DNA of 64,000 nucleotides from Streptomyces luteolifulvus (GCF_008806595.1 NZ_VZRB01000005.1:33584-97583); one strand, 5' to 3'; numbered from the stretch's first letter, positions 42,578 through 51,285 are shown. A program made the numbers and translations. The notes: generated from the sequence alone by a model not told the origin.

Positions 42578-43468
42578 TCAGCAGTAGAGGTTGCCGCCCG
42601 GCGCCGTCCCGAGGATCTGTGTGAACCTCCGGTAGGCGTCGACGCGGCTCTGGACCTGGGCCGGGTTCTTGCCGTCGCACTCCAGGGAGCCGTTGATGCT
42701 GCGGATGGTCTGGCCGAAGCCGGCCCCGCTCACCATGGCGTTGTGCGGGGTCATGCTGCCCGGCCCGGTCTGGGTGTTCCAGTACCACAGGGCGGTCTTC
42801 CAGGCCACGGCGGCGTCGTTCTGCACCAGCCAGGGGTTGCCCAGCAGGTCGATGCCGAGCGCGTCGCCCGCGGCCTTGTAGTTGAAGTTCCAGCTGAGCT
42901 GGATGGGGCCGCGCCCGTAGTAGGCCGCCTGGCCTGCCGGGCAGCCGTAGGGCCTGCTCCAGTCGCAGTAGTGCGGGTAGTTGGCGGTGTTCTGCTCGAC
43001 CACGTGCACCAGACCGCCGGTCTCGTGGCTGACGTTGGCGAGGAAGGCCGCGGCCTCCTGCTTCCTGACGGTGTCGCTGCCGGTGTTCGCGAAGCCGGGG
43101 TACGCGGCGAGGGCGGCGGTGAGGCCGCGGTAGGTGTAGAAGGAATTCCGGTTCGGGAACATCTGGTTGAACTGGGCCTCGGTCACCACGAAGCTGCCGG
43201 CCGGGGTCCCGGGGCCGTTGTCGCAGGCGTACGGCTCCCAGTACCAGGTGCTGATGGTCGGGTCGTAGCCCGGATTGTCGTGCTCGGCGATATAGGCCTT
43301 TCCGTCGGTGTAGCGCACGATGTCGCCGGTGGTGTACGACCGTCCGGCCACCCAGGCCGGGTAGCTCGAACACGCGGCGGCGGACGCCTCGGAGGCCGGC
43401 AGCAGGACCGGCACCGCACCGGCGAGGACGAGTGCGGTCACCACGGCGGAGATGCGGCGTCTCGACAC
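42578..43468 (-). CDS. Secreted GH19 chitinase with N-terminal chitin-binding module
   Basis: A 296-residue chitinase. Signal peptide about 1-31 (V-S-R-R-R-I-S-A-V-V-T-A-L). A CBM5/12 module (about 33-79: Y-P-A-W-V-A-G-R-S-Y, T-G-D-I-V-R-Y, W-Y-W-E-P) is followed by the GH19 domain. Catalytic Glu is in S-H-E-T-G-G and the second acid 9 residues later (V-V-E-Q-N), spacing as in Streptomyces ChiC. Y-Y-G-R-G-P-I-Q-L-S-W-N-F-N-Y and G-F-G-Q-T-I-R-S-I-N-G are conserved. It cleaves chitin outside the cell. GTG 43468 has AAAGGAG 8 bases upstream. Tandem DasR-like repeats lie about 140-170 bases upstream. Confidence 0.95.
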   Translation of the reverse strand: MSRRRISAVVTALVLAGAVPVLLPASEASAAACSSYPAWVAGRSYTTGDIVRYTDGKAYIAEHDNPGYDPTISTWYWEPYACDNGPGTPAGSFVVTEAQFNQMFPNRNSFYTYRGLTAALAAYPGFANTGSDTVRKQEAAAFLANVSHETGGLVHVVEQNTANYPHYCDWSRPYGCPAGQAAYYGRGPIQLSWNFNYKAAGDALGIDLLGNPWLVQNDAAVAWKTALWYWNTQTGPGSMTPHNAMVSGAGFGQTIRSINGSLECDGKNPAQVQSRVDAYRRFTQILGTAPGGNLYC

Positions 43469-43605
43469 AGGATCAACTCCTTTGCGGAGCACGGCCGCAC
43501 CCGGAGGAGGGCAGGGCGGAGCCGGGCCTCGTGCGCTCGTGTCCGGCGGACCGGGCACGGCGTGGGCGCGGCCGTGGTGGGGGGTGTGGTGCCACACTCA
43601 ACCGC

Positions 43606-43641
43606 TTTGGTCTGTACCAGTCAAGGGTGTAGACCAGTCAA
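43606..43641 (-). promoter_or_regulatory. Tandem 17-bp direct repeats with DasR (dre)-like sites in the chitinase promoter
   Basis: On the minus strand two 17-base units lie back to back (43641-43625 and 43624-43608), each beginning TTGACTGGT: TTGACTGGTCTACACCC and TTGACTGGTACAGACCA. Each contains a near match to the dre element AGTGGTCTAGACCAGT: 43606-43621 matches 12 of 16 and 43623-43638 matches 13 of 16. The TTGACT boxes could be -35 elements. The layout resembles known Streptomyces chitinase promoters, which are glucose-repressed and chitin-induced through DasR. Confidence 0.75.
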
Positions 43642-43709
43642 CTCCCGTCCGCCCGGCGGAATGCACCGCCCCGGTGGCCGGCGACGGCGCGTTCGGGGAA
43701 GGTGGTGGC

Positions 43710-44510
43710 GTGACCGAGCGGCGCTTCGACGTCTGGGCGGCCGGCGATGCCTATGAGCGGTACATGGGCCGGTGGAGCCGCCTGGTCGCGGACGGTTTCG
43801 TGACATGGCTCGGCTGCGGGAGCGGACTGCGGTGGCTGGACGCCGGCTGCGGTTCGGGGGCATTGACGAGCGTTGTCGCCGACCGGTGCCGGCCGGCGAC
43901 GCTGCTCGGGGTGGAGCGGTCCCCGGGGTTCGTGGCCACGGCTCGCGCTTCCGCTTCCGCGGCCGTGCACTTCGCCGTGGCGGACGCGCAGCTGCTGCCG
44001 GTGCGCGACGCCGTCCTCGACGTGGCCGTCAGCGGGCTGGTGCTGAACTTCCTGCCCGCGCCGGATACCGCGGTGGCCGAGGCGGTACGCGTGGTGCGGC
44101 CGGGCGGACTGGTCGCCGCGTATGTGTGGGACTACGGCGAGGGCATGGGGTTCCTGCGCCGGTTCTGGGATGCCGCGATCGCGCTGGATCCGTCGGCGGC
44201 CGCGCTCGACGAGGGACGCCGGTTCCCGCTCTGCCGGCCCGAACCGCTGCGGGCGCTGTGGACGGGGGCGGGGCTGGTCCACGTGGCCGTCGCTCCGGTC
44301 GAGGTACCGACGCGCTTCGCCGGCTTCGCCGATCTGTGGGAGCCGTTCCTGGCCGGTCAGGGACCGGCAGCCGGCTATGTCGCCGCCCTGGCGCCGACGG
44401 CCCGGACCCGGCTTCGGGAGACGCTGCGCGAGGCCGTGTCCGAGCGTCCCGACGGCACGATCCTCCTCACGGCACGCGCATGGGCGATACGGGGTCACAG
44501 ACCGAAGTGA
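43710..44510 (+). CDS. Class I SAM-dependent methyltransferase
   Basis: A 266-residue methyltransferase of the UbiE/type 11 kind. The SAM-binding motif W-L-D-A-G-C-G-S-G-A-L-T is near residue 46, the acidic residue of motif II follows in G-V-E-R-S-P-G-F near residue 69, and V-A-D-A-Q-L-L-P is near residue 92. V-R-P-G-G-L-V-A-A-Y is the post-motif III strand. The substrate is unknown. The GTG at 43710 follows GGGGAAGG; the open frame upstream runs into the chitinase promoter. It shares its upstream region with the divergent chitinase gene, so DasR control of it cannot be excluded. Confidence 0.87.
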   Translation: MTERRFDVWAAGDAYERYMGRWSRLVADGFVTWLGCGSGLRWLDAGCGSGALTSVVADRCRPATLLGVERSPGFVATARASASAAVHFAVADAQLLPVRDAVLDVAVSGLVLNFLPAPDTAVAEAVRVVRPGGLVAAYVWDYGEGMGFLRRFWDAAIALDPSAAALDEGRRFPLCRPEPLRALWTGAGLVHVAVAPVEVPTRFAGFADLWEPFLAGQGPAAGYVAALAPTARTRLRETLREAVSERPDGTILLTARAWAIRGHRPK

Positions 44511-44543
44511 CCGTGAGGCGGGTCCCGGCTGCGCGCACGCCGG

Positions 44544-45746
44544 TCACGTGCGGACCAGTTCCCGGCGGCGCCGTTCCAGGTAGGCACGTTCCGCCGGGCT
44601 CTCGGTGAGCGCGAGGGCCGCCTCGTACGCCCGTACCGCCTCGGTGTCCCGGCCCAGACGGCGCAGCAGATCCGCGCGGACGGCGTGGAAGACGTGGTAG
44701 CCGTCGAGGTCCAGCGCGTCGACGAGGTCGAGGGCCCGGCGCGGGCCTTCGGTCTCGGCCACGGCGACCGCCCTGTTCAGCGCCACGACCGGATTCGGGG
44801 CGAGGACCGTCAACTGGTCGTAGAGCCGGAGGATCTGCGCCCAGTCCGTGGCGTCCGCGGTCGGCGCGTCGCTGTGGACGGCCTGGATCGCGGCCTGGAC
44901 CTGGTACGGACCCGGCTGGTTGCGTCGCAGGCAGCCACGGACCAGTGCCTGTCCCTCGGCGATCAGGTCGCGGTCCCATCGGGCACGGTCCTGCCCGGAC
45001 AGCGGCACGAGCGCGCCGCTGTCGTCCTGGCGTGCGGGCCGGCGCGACTCGGCGAGGAGCATCAGCGCGAGCAGGCCGGAGACCTCGGGTTCGTCCGGCA
45101 TGAGCTCGGCCAGCAGTCGGCCGAGCCGTACGGCTTCGGCGCACAGGTCCGGGGAGCCGGTGTACCCCTCGTTGAAGATCAGGTAGACCACGGCCAGCAC
45201 ACCCTGGAGCCGGTCCGGGAGGTCGGCGTCGCGGGGCACCCGGTAGGGGATCCGCGCATCGCGGATCTTCGCCTTGGCCCGGACCAGCCGTTGGGCCATG
45301 GTCGCCTCGGGCACCAGAAAGGCGCGGGCGATCTGTGACGTCGTGAGCCCGCCGAGGAGGCGCAGGGTGAGGGCCACCTGCGCCCGGGTGGCGAGGGCGG
45401 GGTGGCAGCAGGTGAAGATCAGACGGAGCCGGTCGTCGCGCACGGGGCCCTCCTCGGGCGGCGCGTCGGGGGTGTTCAGCAGCGCGGCCTCGGCATGGCG
45501 TGCGTCGCGTCCGGCCTCCCGGCGGAGCCGGTCGATGGACCGGTTGCGGGCGGTGGTGATGATCCAGCCGGCCGGGCTCGGCGGTACACCGGTCCCGGGC
45601 CAGCGCTCCAGGGCCTTGGTGAAAGCGTCCTGGACCGCTTCCTCGGCGAGGTCGATGTCGCCGAGGAAGCGGACGAGCACGGCGACCGCACGGCCGTACT
45701 CCCTGCGGAAGACGGCCTCCACGTCCGCGGAGCCGGCAGGCATCAT
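44544..45746 (-). CDS. ECF42-type RNA polymerase sigma factor with C-terminal TPR extension
   Basis: A 400-residue ECF sigma factor. Sigma region 2 is at about 10-75 ([12 protein letters not shown], then [15 protein letters not shown]) and region 4 at about 120-165. A long DUF6596/TPR-like extension (about 175-400) has L-I-F-N-E-G-Y and [10 protein letters not shown]. This architecture and its pairing with a DGPF/YCII gene define the ECF42 group, in which the C-terminal extension is needed for activity and no anti-sigma factor is known. Its ATG overlaps the stop of the upstream DGPY gene as ATGA, so translation is coupled. Confidence 0.92.
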   Translation of the reverse strand: MMPAGSADVEAVFRREYGRAVAVLVRFLGDIDLAEEAVQDAFTKALERWPGTGVPPSPAGWIITTARNRSIDRLRREAGRDARHAEAALLNTPDAPPEEGPVRDDRLRLIFTCCHPALATRAQVALTLRLLGGLTTSQIARAFLVPEATMAQRLVRAKAKIRDARIPYRVPRDADLPDRLQGVLAVVYLIFNEGYTGSPDLCAEAVRLGRLLAELMPDEPEVSGLLALMLLAESRRPARQDDSGALVPLSGQDRARWDRDLIAEGQALVRGCLRRNQPGPYQVQAAIQAVHSDAPTADATDWAQILRLYDQLTVLAPNPVVALNRAVAVAETEGPRRALDLVDALDLDGYHVFHAVRADLLRRLGRDTEAVRAYEAALALTESPAERAYLERRRRELVRT

Positions 45747-46096
45747 TCCTCGGCCTGGTGCATGAAGGGCCGCACCTCGATCGGCAGGGTGGTCGCCAGC
45801 GCGGCCTTGCGGCCCCACTCCAGGGCCGCGTCCAGGTCGGGCGCCCTGACCAGGCAGATGCCGCCGAGCATCTCCTTGCCCTCGGCGTACGGCCCGTCGG
45901 TGACCAGGACGTCCCCGTCACGCGGGCGCAGCACGGTCGAGGACTCCGGGCCGTGCAGTCCCCCGGCGAACACCCAGGCGCCGGCTTCCCGCAGCTCCTG
46001 GTGGAAGACGTCGAGCTGCTTGCCGATCTTGGCGAGGACCTCCGGCGGGGGCGGGTCTCCGATCGGCTGCATCACGCTGAGCAGGTAGTACTTCAT
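45743..46096 (-). CDS. YCII/DGPF domain protein, partner of ECF42 sigma factor
   Basis: A 117-residue alpha/beta protein of the YciI-like family. [10 protein letters not shown] opens the fold. The family tag appears as [10 protein letters not shown], residues 67-70 being D-G-P-Y where D-G-P-F is commonest. A-L-E-W-G-R-K-A-A is the C-terminal helix. ATG 46096 has AAGGAGG at ideal spacing; the frame is open 33 bases further. It overlaps the ECF42 gene by 4 bases and is encoded first. DGPF genes are typical targets and partners of ECF42, but their biochemical role is unknown. Confidence 0.9.
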   Translation of the reverse strand: MKYYLLSVMQPIGDPPPPEVLAKIGKQLDVFHQELREAGAWVFAGGLHGPESSTVLRPRDGDVLVTDGPYAEGKEMLGGICLVRAPDLDAALEWGRKAALATTLPIEVRPFMHQAEE

Positions 46097-46194
46097 GACG
46101 GCCTCCTTGGCGTCCTGTCCTTGTCCCACCTCCTACACGAACGGCAGAGCCACGGATCGACACCTCGCCCCACCGCACCGGAAGAATTTCTCCC

Positions 46195-47235
46195 ATGACC
46201 ACCTCACCCCACCCCCTCGTCGCCCGCGCCCGGCGGCTCGCCGACGACGTGCTCGCCCCGCACGCCGAACGGGTCGACCAGGAGGGCATGCCCATGAGCC
46301 ACCTCGAGGCGGTGAAACGGTCGGGGCTGCTCGGCATGAACGCGCCGCAGGAGTACGGCGGGGCGGCCGCACCGGCGGCGGTGGCCCGGGAGACGGCGGA
46401 GATCCTGGCCGGGGCGTGCTGCTCGACCTGGTTCGTGCAGACGCAGCACCACACGCCGGTGCTGACACTGGCCAAGAACGCGTCCGCGGTACGGGAACGG
46501 CTGCTGGGTCCGCTCGCGCGTGGCGAGTTGCTCTCGGGAGTGGCCTACGCTCATCTGCGCGCCCGTCCGCGGACCCCCGTCCGGGTGCGGCGGGAGCGGG
46601 GCGGGTGGCGGTTCGAGGGGACCGTGCCCTGGTACACGGGATGGGGGCTCAACGACGTCGTGCTGCTGGCGGGCGTGACCGAGGCGGACGAGGCGCTGTT
46701 CGCGTTCACCGAGGCGCGCCCGCAGCCGGGACTGCGGGCGTCGCAGCCGATGCGTCTGGCGGCGCTCACCGCGTCACGGACGGTCTCGCTGGAGCTGGAC
46801 GGGCTGTGGCTGCCGGACTCGGCGGTGGCGCTGCGACAGCCATACGACCAGTGGGCCGCGGCCGACCGGCCGAGGACGGTGAACACCTCACCGGCGGTCT
46901 TCGGTATCGCCGGGGCCGCCCTCGCGCTGCTGGACGAGGACACGGCGGGCGCCCTGCGCGCCCGTGTCGAGAAGGTCCGTATCCAGGCCTACGCCCTGGC
47001 CGACCATCCCGCGCCGCTGGAACACCTGGAGGAACGGCTCGCCCTGCGCACCCAGGCGTACGAGCTGATGCGGACGGCCACCACGGCGGCGGTGGTGGCC
47101 GGCGGCGGCCGCGCGCTGACACTGGCCAGCAAGCCCCAACGCCTGGCGCGCGAGGCGCTGTTCCTGCTGGTGCAGGGCCAGACTGCAGAGTCACGGCGAG
47201 CCCATCTCGACGCGCTCAGGGGCGGCACCGCATAG
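46195..47235 (+). CDS. Acyl-CoA dehydrogenase family flavoprotein
   Basis: A 346-residue protein. The N-terminal helical domain (about 1-110) contains R-S-G-L-L-G-M-N-A-P-Q-E-Y-G-G, characteristic of acyl-CoA dehydrogenases and the flavin-dependent HpaB/DszC-like hydroxylases. The beta domain follows (about 115-220: E-G-T-V-P-W-Y-T-G-W-G) and then a shortened C-terminal helix bundle. The catalytic Glu region of classical dehydrogenases is not evident, and the length is below the usual 380-400, so a monooxygenase-like or atypical role is possible. It converges on a short reading frame. Confidence 0.82.
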   Translation: MTTSPHPLVARARRLADDVLAPHAERVDQEGMPMSHLEAVKRSGLLGMNAPQEYGGAAAPAAVARETAEILAGACCSTWFVQTQHHTPVLTLAKNASAVRERLLGPLARGELLSGVAYAHLRARPRTPVRVRRERGGWRFEGTVPWYTGWGLNDVVLLAGVTEADEALFAFTEARPQPGLRASQPMRLAALTASRTVSLELDGLWLPDSAVALRQPYDQWAAADRPRTVNTSPAVFGIAGAALALLDEDTAGALRARVEKVRIQAYALADHPAPLEHLEERLALRTQAYELMRTATTAAVVAGGGRALTLASKPQRLAREALFLLVQGQTAESRRAHLDALRGGTA

Positions 47236-47249
47236 GGCGCTTTGAGCCG

Positions 47250-47417
47250 TCAGTCGTCCTCCGTCGCCGGGACCACCACGAGGAACGCGTCCGACTTCAG
47301 GTCCATCACGACCGTCGCGGGCTCACCCTCGGCGCGGCGCCCGGCCGCGTACTCCTCCGCCGGCCACGATCCGCGCGGAGCTCCCGCAGGAAACCGCTCC
47401 AACACCTTCGCGCCCAT
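47250..47417 (-). CDS. Small conserved-looking hypothetical protein
   Basis: A 55-residue frame beginning M-G-A-K-V-L-E-R-F-P-A-G and ending F-L-V-V-V-P-A-T-E-D-D. GGAGGTG lies about 10 bases before the ATG at 47417; another ATG at 47438 is in frame. The pattern S-W-P-A-E-E-Y-A-A-G-R-R-A-E-G, then T-V-V-M-D-L, looks protein-like and codon use is normal. It is soluble and of unknown function. It could also be chance, because the region is short and converges on the acyl-CoA dehydrogenase gene. Confidence 0.55.
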   Translation of the reverse strand: MGAKVLERFPAGAPRGSWPAEEYAAGRRAEGEPATVVMDLKSDAFLVVVPATEDD

Positions 47418-47628
47418 AAGGGCAGACACCTCCAGCATCGACGTACGACTACTCGATTCGGACAGCTCTCGCAGGTTGCGCCTGCCCGGGATCGGCGCGG
47501 CCACACCAGGTCCGTCGACCGCGCCGACCTCTACACATAAAGGCGAAATAAGCGCAAAATAAACGTGCGCGGCGTTTACCGCACACCGCACAGACGCGGT
47601 CAGGCCTGAAAGTCAAAGGAGACGAGTG

Positions 47629-48069
47629 ATGGCCAACGTCTCGCCCACCAGCGGTGACATCACCACTCACCCTGATGTTTCGGAGATGCGGGAACGCTAC
47701 GCCCGCATGCTCGGCGGTCGCGATGTGGCGCTCGTGGACGGACCGGTGTTCCTGCTCGGTCTGTACTGCGCCGTATCTCCCTGGATACTCCACTACACGA
47801 CGAGCCAGCCCGCTCTCGTGCCCCACAACCTCATCGTGGGCATCGCGATCGGTCTGCTGGCCCTTGGGTTCACCATCACTCCGGAGCGCATGTACGGCCT
47901 GAGCTGGGCCATGTGCGCACTGGGCGTGTGGATGATCATCGCGCCATGGGTCGTCGGCGACAGCCCGGACGCCGGAGTCGCGGTGAACAACATCATCATC
48001 GGCGCCCTGGGCATACTCCTGGGGCTGATGTGCATCGCCACGGCGGCGAGGAGCACCCCCAAGCCGTAG
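47629..48069 (+). CDS. SPW repeat membrane protein
   Basis: A 146-residue protein with four hydrophobic helices in two SPW repeats. The first has A-V-S-P-W-I-L-H-Y near residue 50, the second I-A-P-W-V-V-G-D near residue 108; each is followed by N-(L/I)-I-V/I-G. A charged N-terminus (E-M-R-E-R-Y-A-R-M-L-G-G-R-D) precedes them. The function of the family is unknown; many sit in stress-related actinobacterial loci. AAAGGAG lies about 9 bases before ATG 47629. The AT-rich stretch around 47540-47570 probably holds its promoter. Confidence 0.88.
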   Translation: MANVSPTSGDITTHPDVSEMRERYARMLGGRDVALVDGPVFLLGLYCAVSPWILHYTTSQPALVPHNLIVGIAIGLLALGFTITPERMYGLSWAMCALGVWMIIAPWVVGDSPDAGVAVNNIIIGALGILLGLMCIATAARSTPKP

Positions 48070-48128
48070 GAGGGTCGCGCGGCACGAAGGCCGGTCCGCC
48101 GAGCGCGGGCCGGCCCGCTCATGTCCGC

Positions 48129-48896
48129 TCAGCGGCCGGGCACCAGCCACGGTTCCTGCGGCAGCGGACTGCCGGTCTCCAGCAGGGACTTGAGGTTGGA
48201 CAGCACCGCCGGCCAGCCGGAGGACGCGTCGGAGCGCTCACTCTCGTCGGCGAGGTCCTCATGGGTCACGGTGAGGCGGACGATGTCGGCGTGCGGCCGG
48301 ATGTCGAAGGTGACCCGCGAGTACATGTCCTCCTGCCCCTCCTCCTCGGGCGCGGCCCAGGTGGTGACCAGTCGGCTGGGGCGCTCGCTCACGACGACGG
48401 TGCCGACCACGTCGGCGATGCCGGAGCCGTCCGTACGCACGTGTTGCCAGCGGGAGCCGGGCCGCCAGTCCGACTCATTGCGGTGGCCCCAGTAGGCGCC
48501 GGTCAGGTCGGCGTCGGTCAGCGCCTCCCAGACCTTCTCGGGGGTGCTCTCGATGTAGATGACGTACACGAATGAGGGCTTGTCGGCCATGGCTTCCTCG
48601 GCTCGTCGCTTCACGGCGCCGAGCGCGCTCAGGCGCGGGCGCTCGAACTTGTCGATCCACCGCTCCTGGATCTCGTGGAGCGGGACCGGATTGAGGTAGT
48701 GCAGTTTTTCCCTCCCCCGGCGCACGGTGCTGACGAGGTTGGCGGCCTCCAGGACGGCCAGATGCTGGGTCACGGACTGACGCGCCATGTCGATGCGCTC
48801 GCACAGCTCGCCCAGCGTCTGCCCGTTGTGCTCGTGCAGGCGGTCCAGGAGCTGTCTGCGTGTGTCGTCGGCCAGCGCCTTGAAGACCTTGTCCAT
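48129..48896 (-). CDS. ArsR-type HTH fused to SRPBCC (AHSA1-like) domain
   Basis: A 255-residue fusion. The N-terminal winged helix (about 1-85: M-D-K-V-F-K-A-L-A-D-D-T-R-R, then D-M-A-R-Q-S-V-T-Q-H-L) is ArsR-like without metal-binding Cys. After a helical linker, the C-terminal AHSA1/SRPBCC domain (about 108-240: Y-V-I-Y-I-E-S-T-P-E-K-V-W-E-A-L) could bind a hydrophobic ligand in its cavity. Such fusions are likely ligand-responsive repressors. ATG 48896 is chosen as the true family start; the frame extends 75 bases upstream into its own palindromic operator. Confidence 0.88.
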   Translation of the reverse strand: MDKVFKALADDTRRQLLDRLHEHNGQTLGELCERIDMARQSVTQHLAVLEAANLVSTVRRGREKLHYLNPVPLHEIQERWIDKFERPRLSALGAVKRRAEEAMADKPSFVYVIYIESTPEKVWEALTDADLTGAYWGHRNESDWRPGSRWQHVRTDGSGIADVVGTVVVSERPSRLVTTWAAPEEEGQEDMYSRVTFDIRPHADIVRLTVTHEDLADESERSDASSGWPAVLSNLKSLLETGSPLPQEPWLVPGR

Positions 48897-48930
48897 CCCG
48901 GAGTCGTTTCCTGATCGCACACTCAACGTT

Positions 48931-48950
48931 ATGCAGGCAATTACCTGCAT
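48931..48950. promoter_or_regulatory. Palindrome ATGCAGG-N6-CCTGCAT, probable ArsR operator
   Basis: Perfect 7-bp arms around CAATTA, with an AT-rich core in a GC-rich context. It ends 35 bases upstream of the ArsR-SRPBCC start, the expected place for an autoregulatory operator. Confidence 0.75.
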
Positions 48951-49066
48951 GTCAACCGGGCCGGCTCGCACGCGTCGACACCGGCGCGGCCCTGACGTAC
49001 CGGGGGACTGTCCCCGCCCGCAGGGGGAATCCGGATGATGCGGGGTTCTGACGAAAAGGGGCGGAG

Positions 49067-49330
49067 ATGGAGATCGACGGCATCATCAGTGCCATCGTGA
49101 TCGGCATCGTCATCGGTGTGCTGGGCCGGCTCGTCGTTCCGGGCCGTCAGCGCATCGGCATTCTGTGGACGATCGCCGTGGGCATCGTGGCCGCGCTGAT
49201 CGGTTCGGCGATCGCCGGAGCATTCGACGTGGCCGACACCAAGGGCATCGACTGGGCCGAGTGGCTGATCCAGATCGGCCTCGCGGCACTGGGCGTGGCC
49301 GCACTGGACCGGTCCAAGGCTCGCCGTTGA
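49067..49330 (+). CDS. GlsB/YeaQ/YmgE family small membrane stress protein
   Basis: An 87-residue protein with three hydrophobic helices (about 6-24, 31-53, 65-80). G-I-I-S-A-I-V-I-G-I-V-I-G-V-L-G-R-L is the family's first helix. The family (transglycosylase-associated or GlsB) is linked with general and osmotic stress; its biochemical role is unknown. The start ATG has GGGGCGGAG 4 bases upstream. It ends 171 bases before a convergent epimerase gene. Confidence 0.9.
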   Translation: MEIDGIISAIVIGIVIGVLGRLVVPGRQRIGILWTIAVGIVAALIGSAIAGAFDVADTKGIDWAEWLIQIGLAALGVAALDRSKARR

Positions 49331-49416
49331 CGGACGGGCAGGGGACAGCACGGCGGACTCGACCGCACTCGACGGACGGTTGCGGCAGGCGGCGGGTGAC
49401 GGATGGGCGGACGCGG

Positions 49417-49438
49417 GACGTCGGCAACGGCCGACGCC
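49417..49438. terminator. Hairpin terminator between convergent genes
   Basis: CGTCGGC (49419-49425), loop AACG, GCCGACG (49430-49436), flanked by GG/CC pairs. It lies between the GlsB-like and epimerase genes. Confidence 0.55.
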
Positions 49439-49501
49439 CCGCGCGCCGTTGTCGCGTCCACCGGCGCGCGGATGACGCGGCGACGGGAGTCGCCAGAGCG
49501 C

Positions 49502-50425
49502 TCAGCCGACGGCAGCCCGCAGCGCCGTGAGGCCCGCGCGGCAGTCCGGGTACGCCGGGGCCCAGGCCAGTTCCCGCTCGGCCTTGGCCGAGGAGACCCG
49601 GAGCGTCGTGGACATCACCGTGTGGGCGTACCCCATCGGCCTCATCAGCCACCGCGGTACGGTCATCGGCTTCGGCAGTCCGAACTCCTCCGCCACGCAC
49701 AGGACATGAGCCCGGAAGCCCATCGGCGTGCGGTCCGCGACGTTGTACGCCTGGCCGGGGCGACCGCGTTCGACCGCGGCCACCATCGCGCGCGCCGCAT
49801 CCGTCAGTTCCACCCATGGCAGGACCCGGCCGTGGTCGCCGGGCAGGGGCAGCTGCCGTCTGCGCAGCAGGGACAGCAGGGCGTCGGTGCCGCCCGGGCC
49901 GTAGAAGAGTCCGAAGCGGAGCGCGATGCCCTCCAGCCCCGGTGCGGCGAAGGTGAGGTGCTCCTTGGTGCGCATGGCCGCGATGTGCGCCTCCAGCTCC
50001 GGGGAGCTGCCGTGCGGCGCGAAGGGGTCGTCCTCGGTGATCCAGTGGTCGCCATGGTCTCCGTAGCCGTATCCGAAGACCATGGACTCGCTGACGAAGC
50101 GGCGGGCGCCGGTGGCCTGCGCGGCCTCCACGAGGTGGGCGGTGCCGTCGGTGCGCAGGGCGTTGGTCGGGTGCATGTCGCGGTGGCGCATGGGCGGCTT
50201 GCGCAGGGCGGTCGCGGCGTGGATCACCGTGTCGAAGTGGTACCCGTCGACGGCGCGCAGCAGGGCGTCGCGGTCCAGGAGATCGGCCCGGACGCCGTTG
50301 TCCCGGCCGCGGCCGAGCCCGGTGACCTTGTGGCCCGCGTCGGTGAGGGCACGGGCCACATGTCGGCCGAGGACACCGCTCGCGCCCGCGAGGAGGATGC
50401 TCTGGTTCTTCTGGATCGTCGTCAT
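49502..50425 (-). CDS. NAD-dependent epimerase/dehydratase family protein
   Basis: A 307-residue extended short-chain dehydrogenase. The NAD loop L-L-A-G-A-S-G-V-L-G-R-H is near residues 11-22. D-T-V-I-H-A-A-T-A follows near residue 66 and the catalytic region S-E-S-M-V-F-G-Y-G near residue 113. The Tyr of the Y-x-x-x-K motif is not clearly present in the usual place, so activity is uncertain. The ATG at 50425 has only a weak ribosome site; the frame is open far upstream but over the neighbouring GNAT gene. Substrate unknown. Confidence 0.85.
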   Translation of the reverse strand: MTTIQKNQSILLAGASGVLGRHVARALTDAGHKVTGLGRGRDNGVRADLLDRDALLRAVDGYHFDTVIHAATALRKPPMRHRDMHPTNALRTDGTAHLVEAAQATGARRFVSESMVFGYGYGDHGDHWITEDDPFAPHGSSPELEAHIAAMRTKEHLTFAAPGLEGIALRFGLFYGPGGTDALLSLLRRRQLPLPGDHGRVLPWVELTDAARAMVAAVERGRPGQAYNVADRTPMGFRAHVLCVAEEFGLPKPMTVPRWLMRPMGYAHTVMSTTLRVSSAKAERELAWAPAYPDCRAGLTALRAAVG

Positions 50426-50508
50426 GACCGTGCGACGGATCGAGCGCACGCGGATGTGACATCGCCGGGTATGACAGCCCGGCAGGGACGAGCCGGGTCC
50501 GCGTCGCG

Positions 50509-51285
50509 TTACGGAACGTACACGTACGGTGTCGTCACCGTCAGCGGCTGGAAGCCGAGGCGCTCCAGGATGGCGCGGCTCTCGGGCACGGCGTCGACCT
50601 GGAGGTAGCGGTAGCCGCGTGCGACGGCGACCTGGGCCCGGTGGGCGACGAGCGCGCGGTAGATGCCGCGGCCGCGCCACTCCTCGACGGTCCCGCCGCC
50701 CCACAGCCCGGCGAACCGTGTGCCGGGCACGAGTTCCATCCGGGCCGCGCTCACCGCCACGTCCCCGGCCAGCGCGACCGCGGCGACGACGGTGTCCGGG
50801 TCGGCCTGGAGATGGGCGAGCAGCTGGCGCCGCAGTCGCGCGCTGCTCGTCCCGAAGGCCTTCTCGTGCACATCCGCCACGCGATCGATGCCGGTGGGGT
50901 CGTCGACGGCCACGATGCGGATGCCCTCCGGCGGCTCGGCGTCCAGGTTCAGGTCGGCCACCTCGCCGATCATGAGCGTCTCCTCGGGCCGGGGCGTGAA
51001 GCCGGCGGCCCTGAGCCGCTGTCCGAGGTCGACCGGGAGGTCGTGCCCGTACAGCTTCCACTCGAACTCGCGGCCGAGACCGGAGTAGTACGCGATCTGC
51101 TCCGCGATCGCCGCGTCCGCGCCCGCCGCGTCGACATCGGACCAGACGACGCCGTTCCAGCCGTTCTCGTCGGAGACCTGGCGGACCACGTTCCCGGCCC
51201 TCTCGACGCGGGCGCCGGGTCCGTCCGGCTGGGCGCCTTCGCGCATGTCACGGTCGAACAGGGCAAGTATCGCGACATGATCCAT
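50509..51285 (-). CDS. GNAT family N-acetyltransferase
   Basis: A 258-residue protein. The N-terminal about 115 residues form a degenerate GNAT-like half. The catalytic GNAT domain (about 120-258) has G-T-V-E-E-W-R-G-R-G-I-Y-R-A-L-V, in which the acetyl-CoA-binding loop R-G-R-G-I-Y is near residue 205, and ends with A-I-L-E-R-L-G-F. The substrate is unknown; relatives acetylate amines or antibiotics. The next gene on the strand (upstream) is another GNAT, 114 bases away. Confidence 0.88.
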   Translation of the reverse strand: MDHVAILALFDRDMREGAQPDGPGARVERAGNVVRQVSDENGWNGVVWSDVDAAGADAAIAEQIAYYSGLGREFEWKLYGHDLPVDLGQRLRAAGFTPRPEETLMIGEVADLNLDAEPPEGIRIVAVDDPTGIDRVADVHEKAFGTSSARLRRQLLAHLQADPDTVVAAVALAGDVAVSAARMELVPGTRFAGLWGGGTVEEWRGRGIYRALVAHRAQVAVARGYRYLQVDAVPESRAILERLGFQPLTVTTPYVYVP

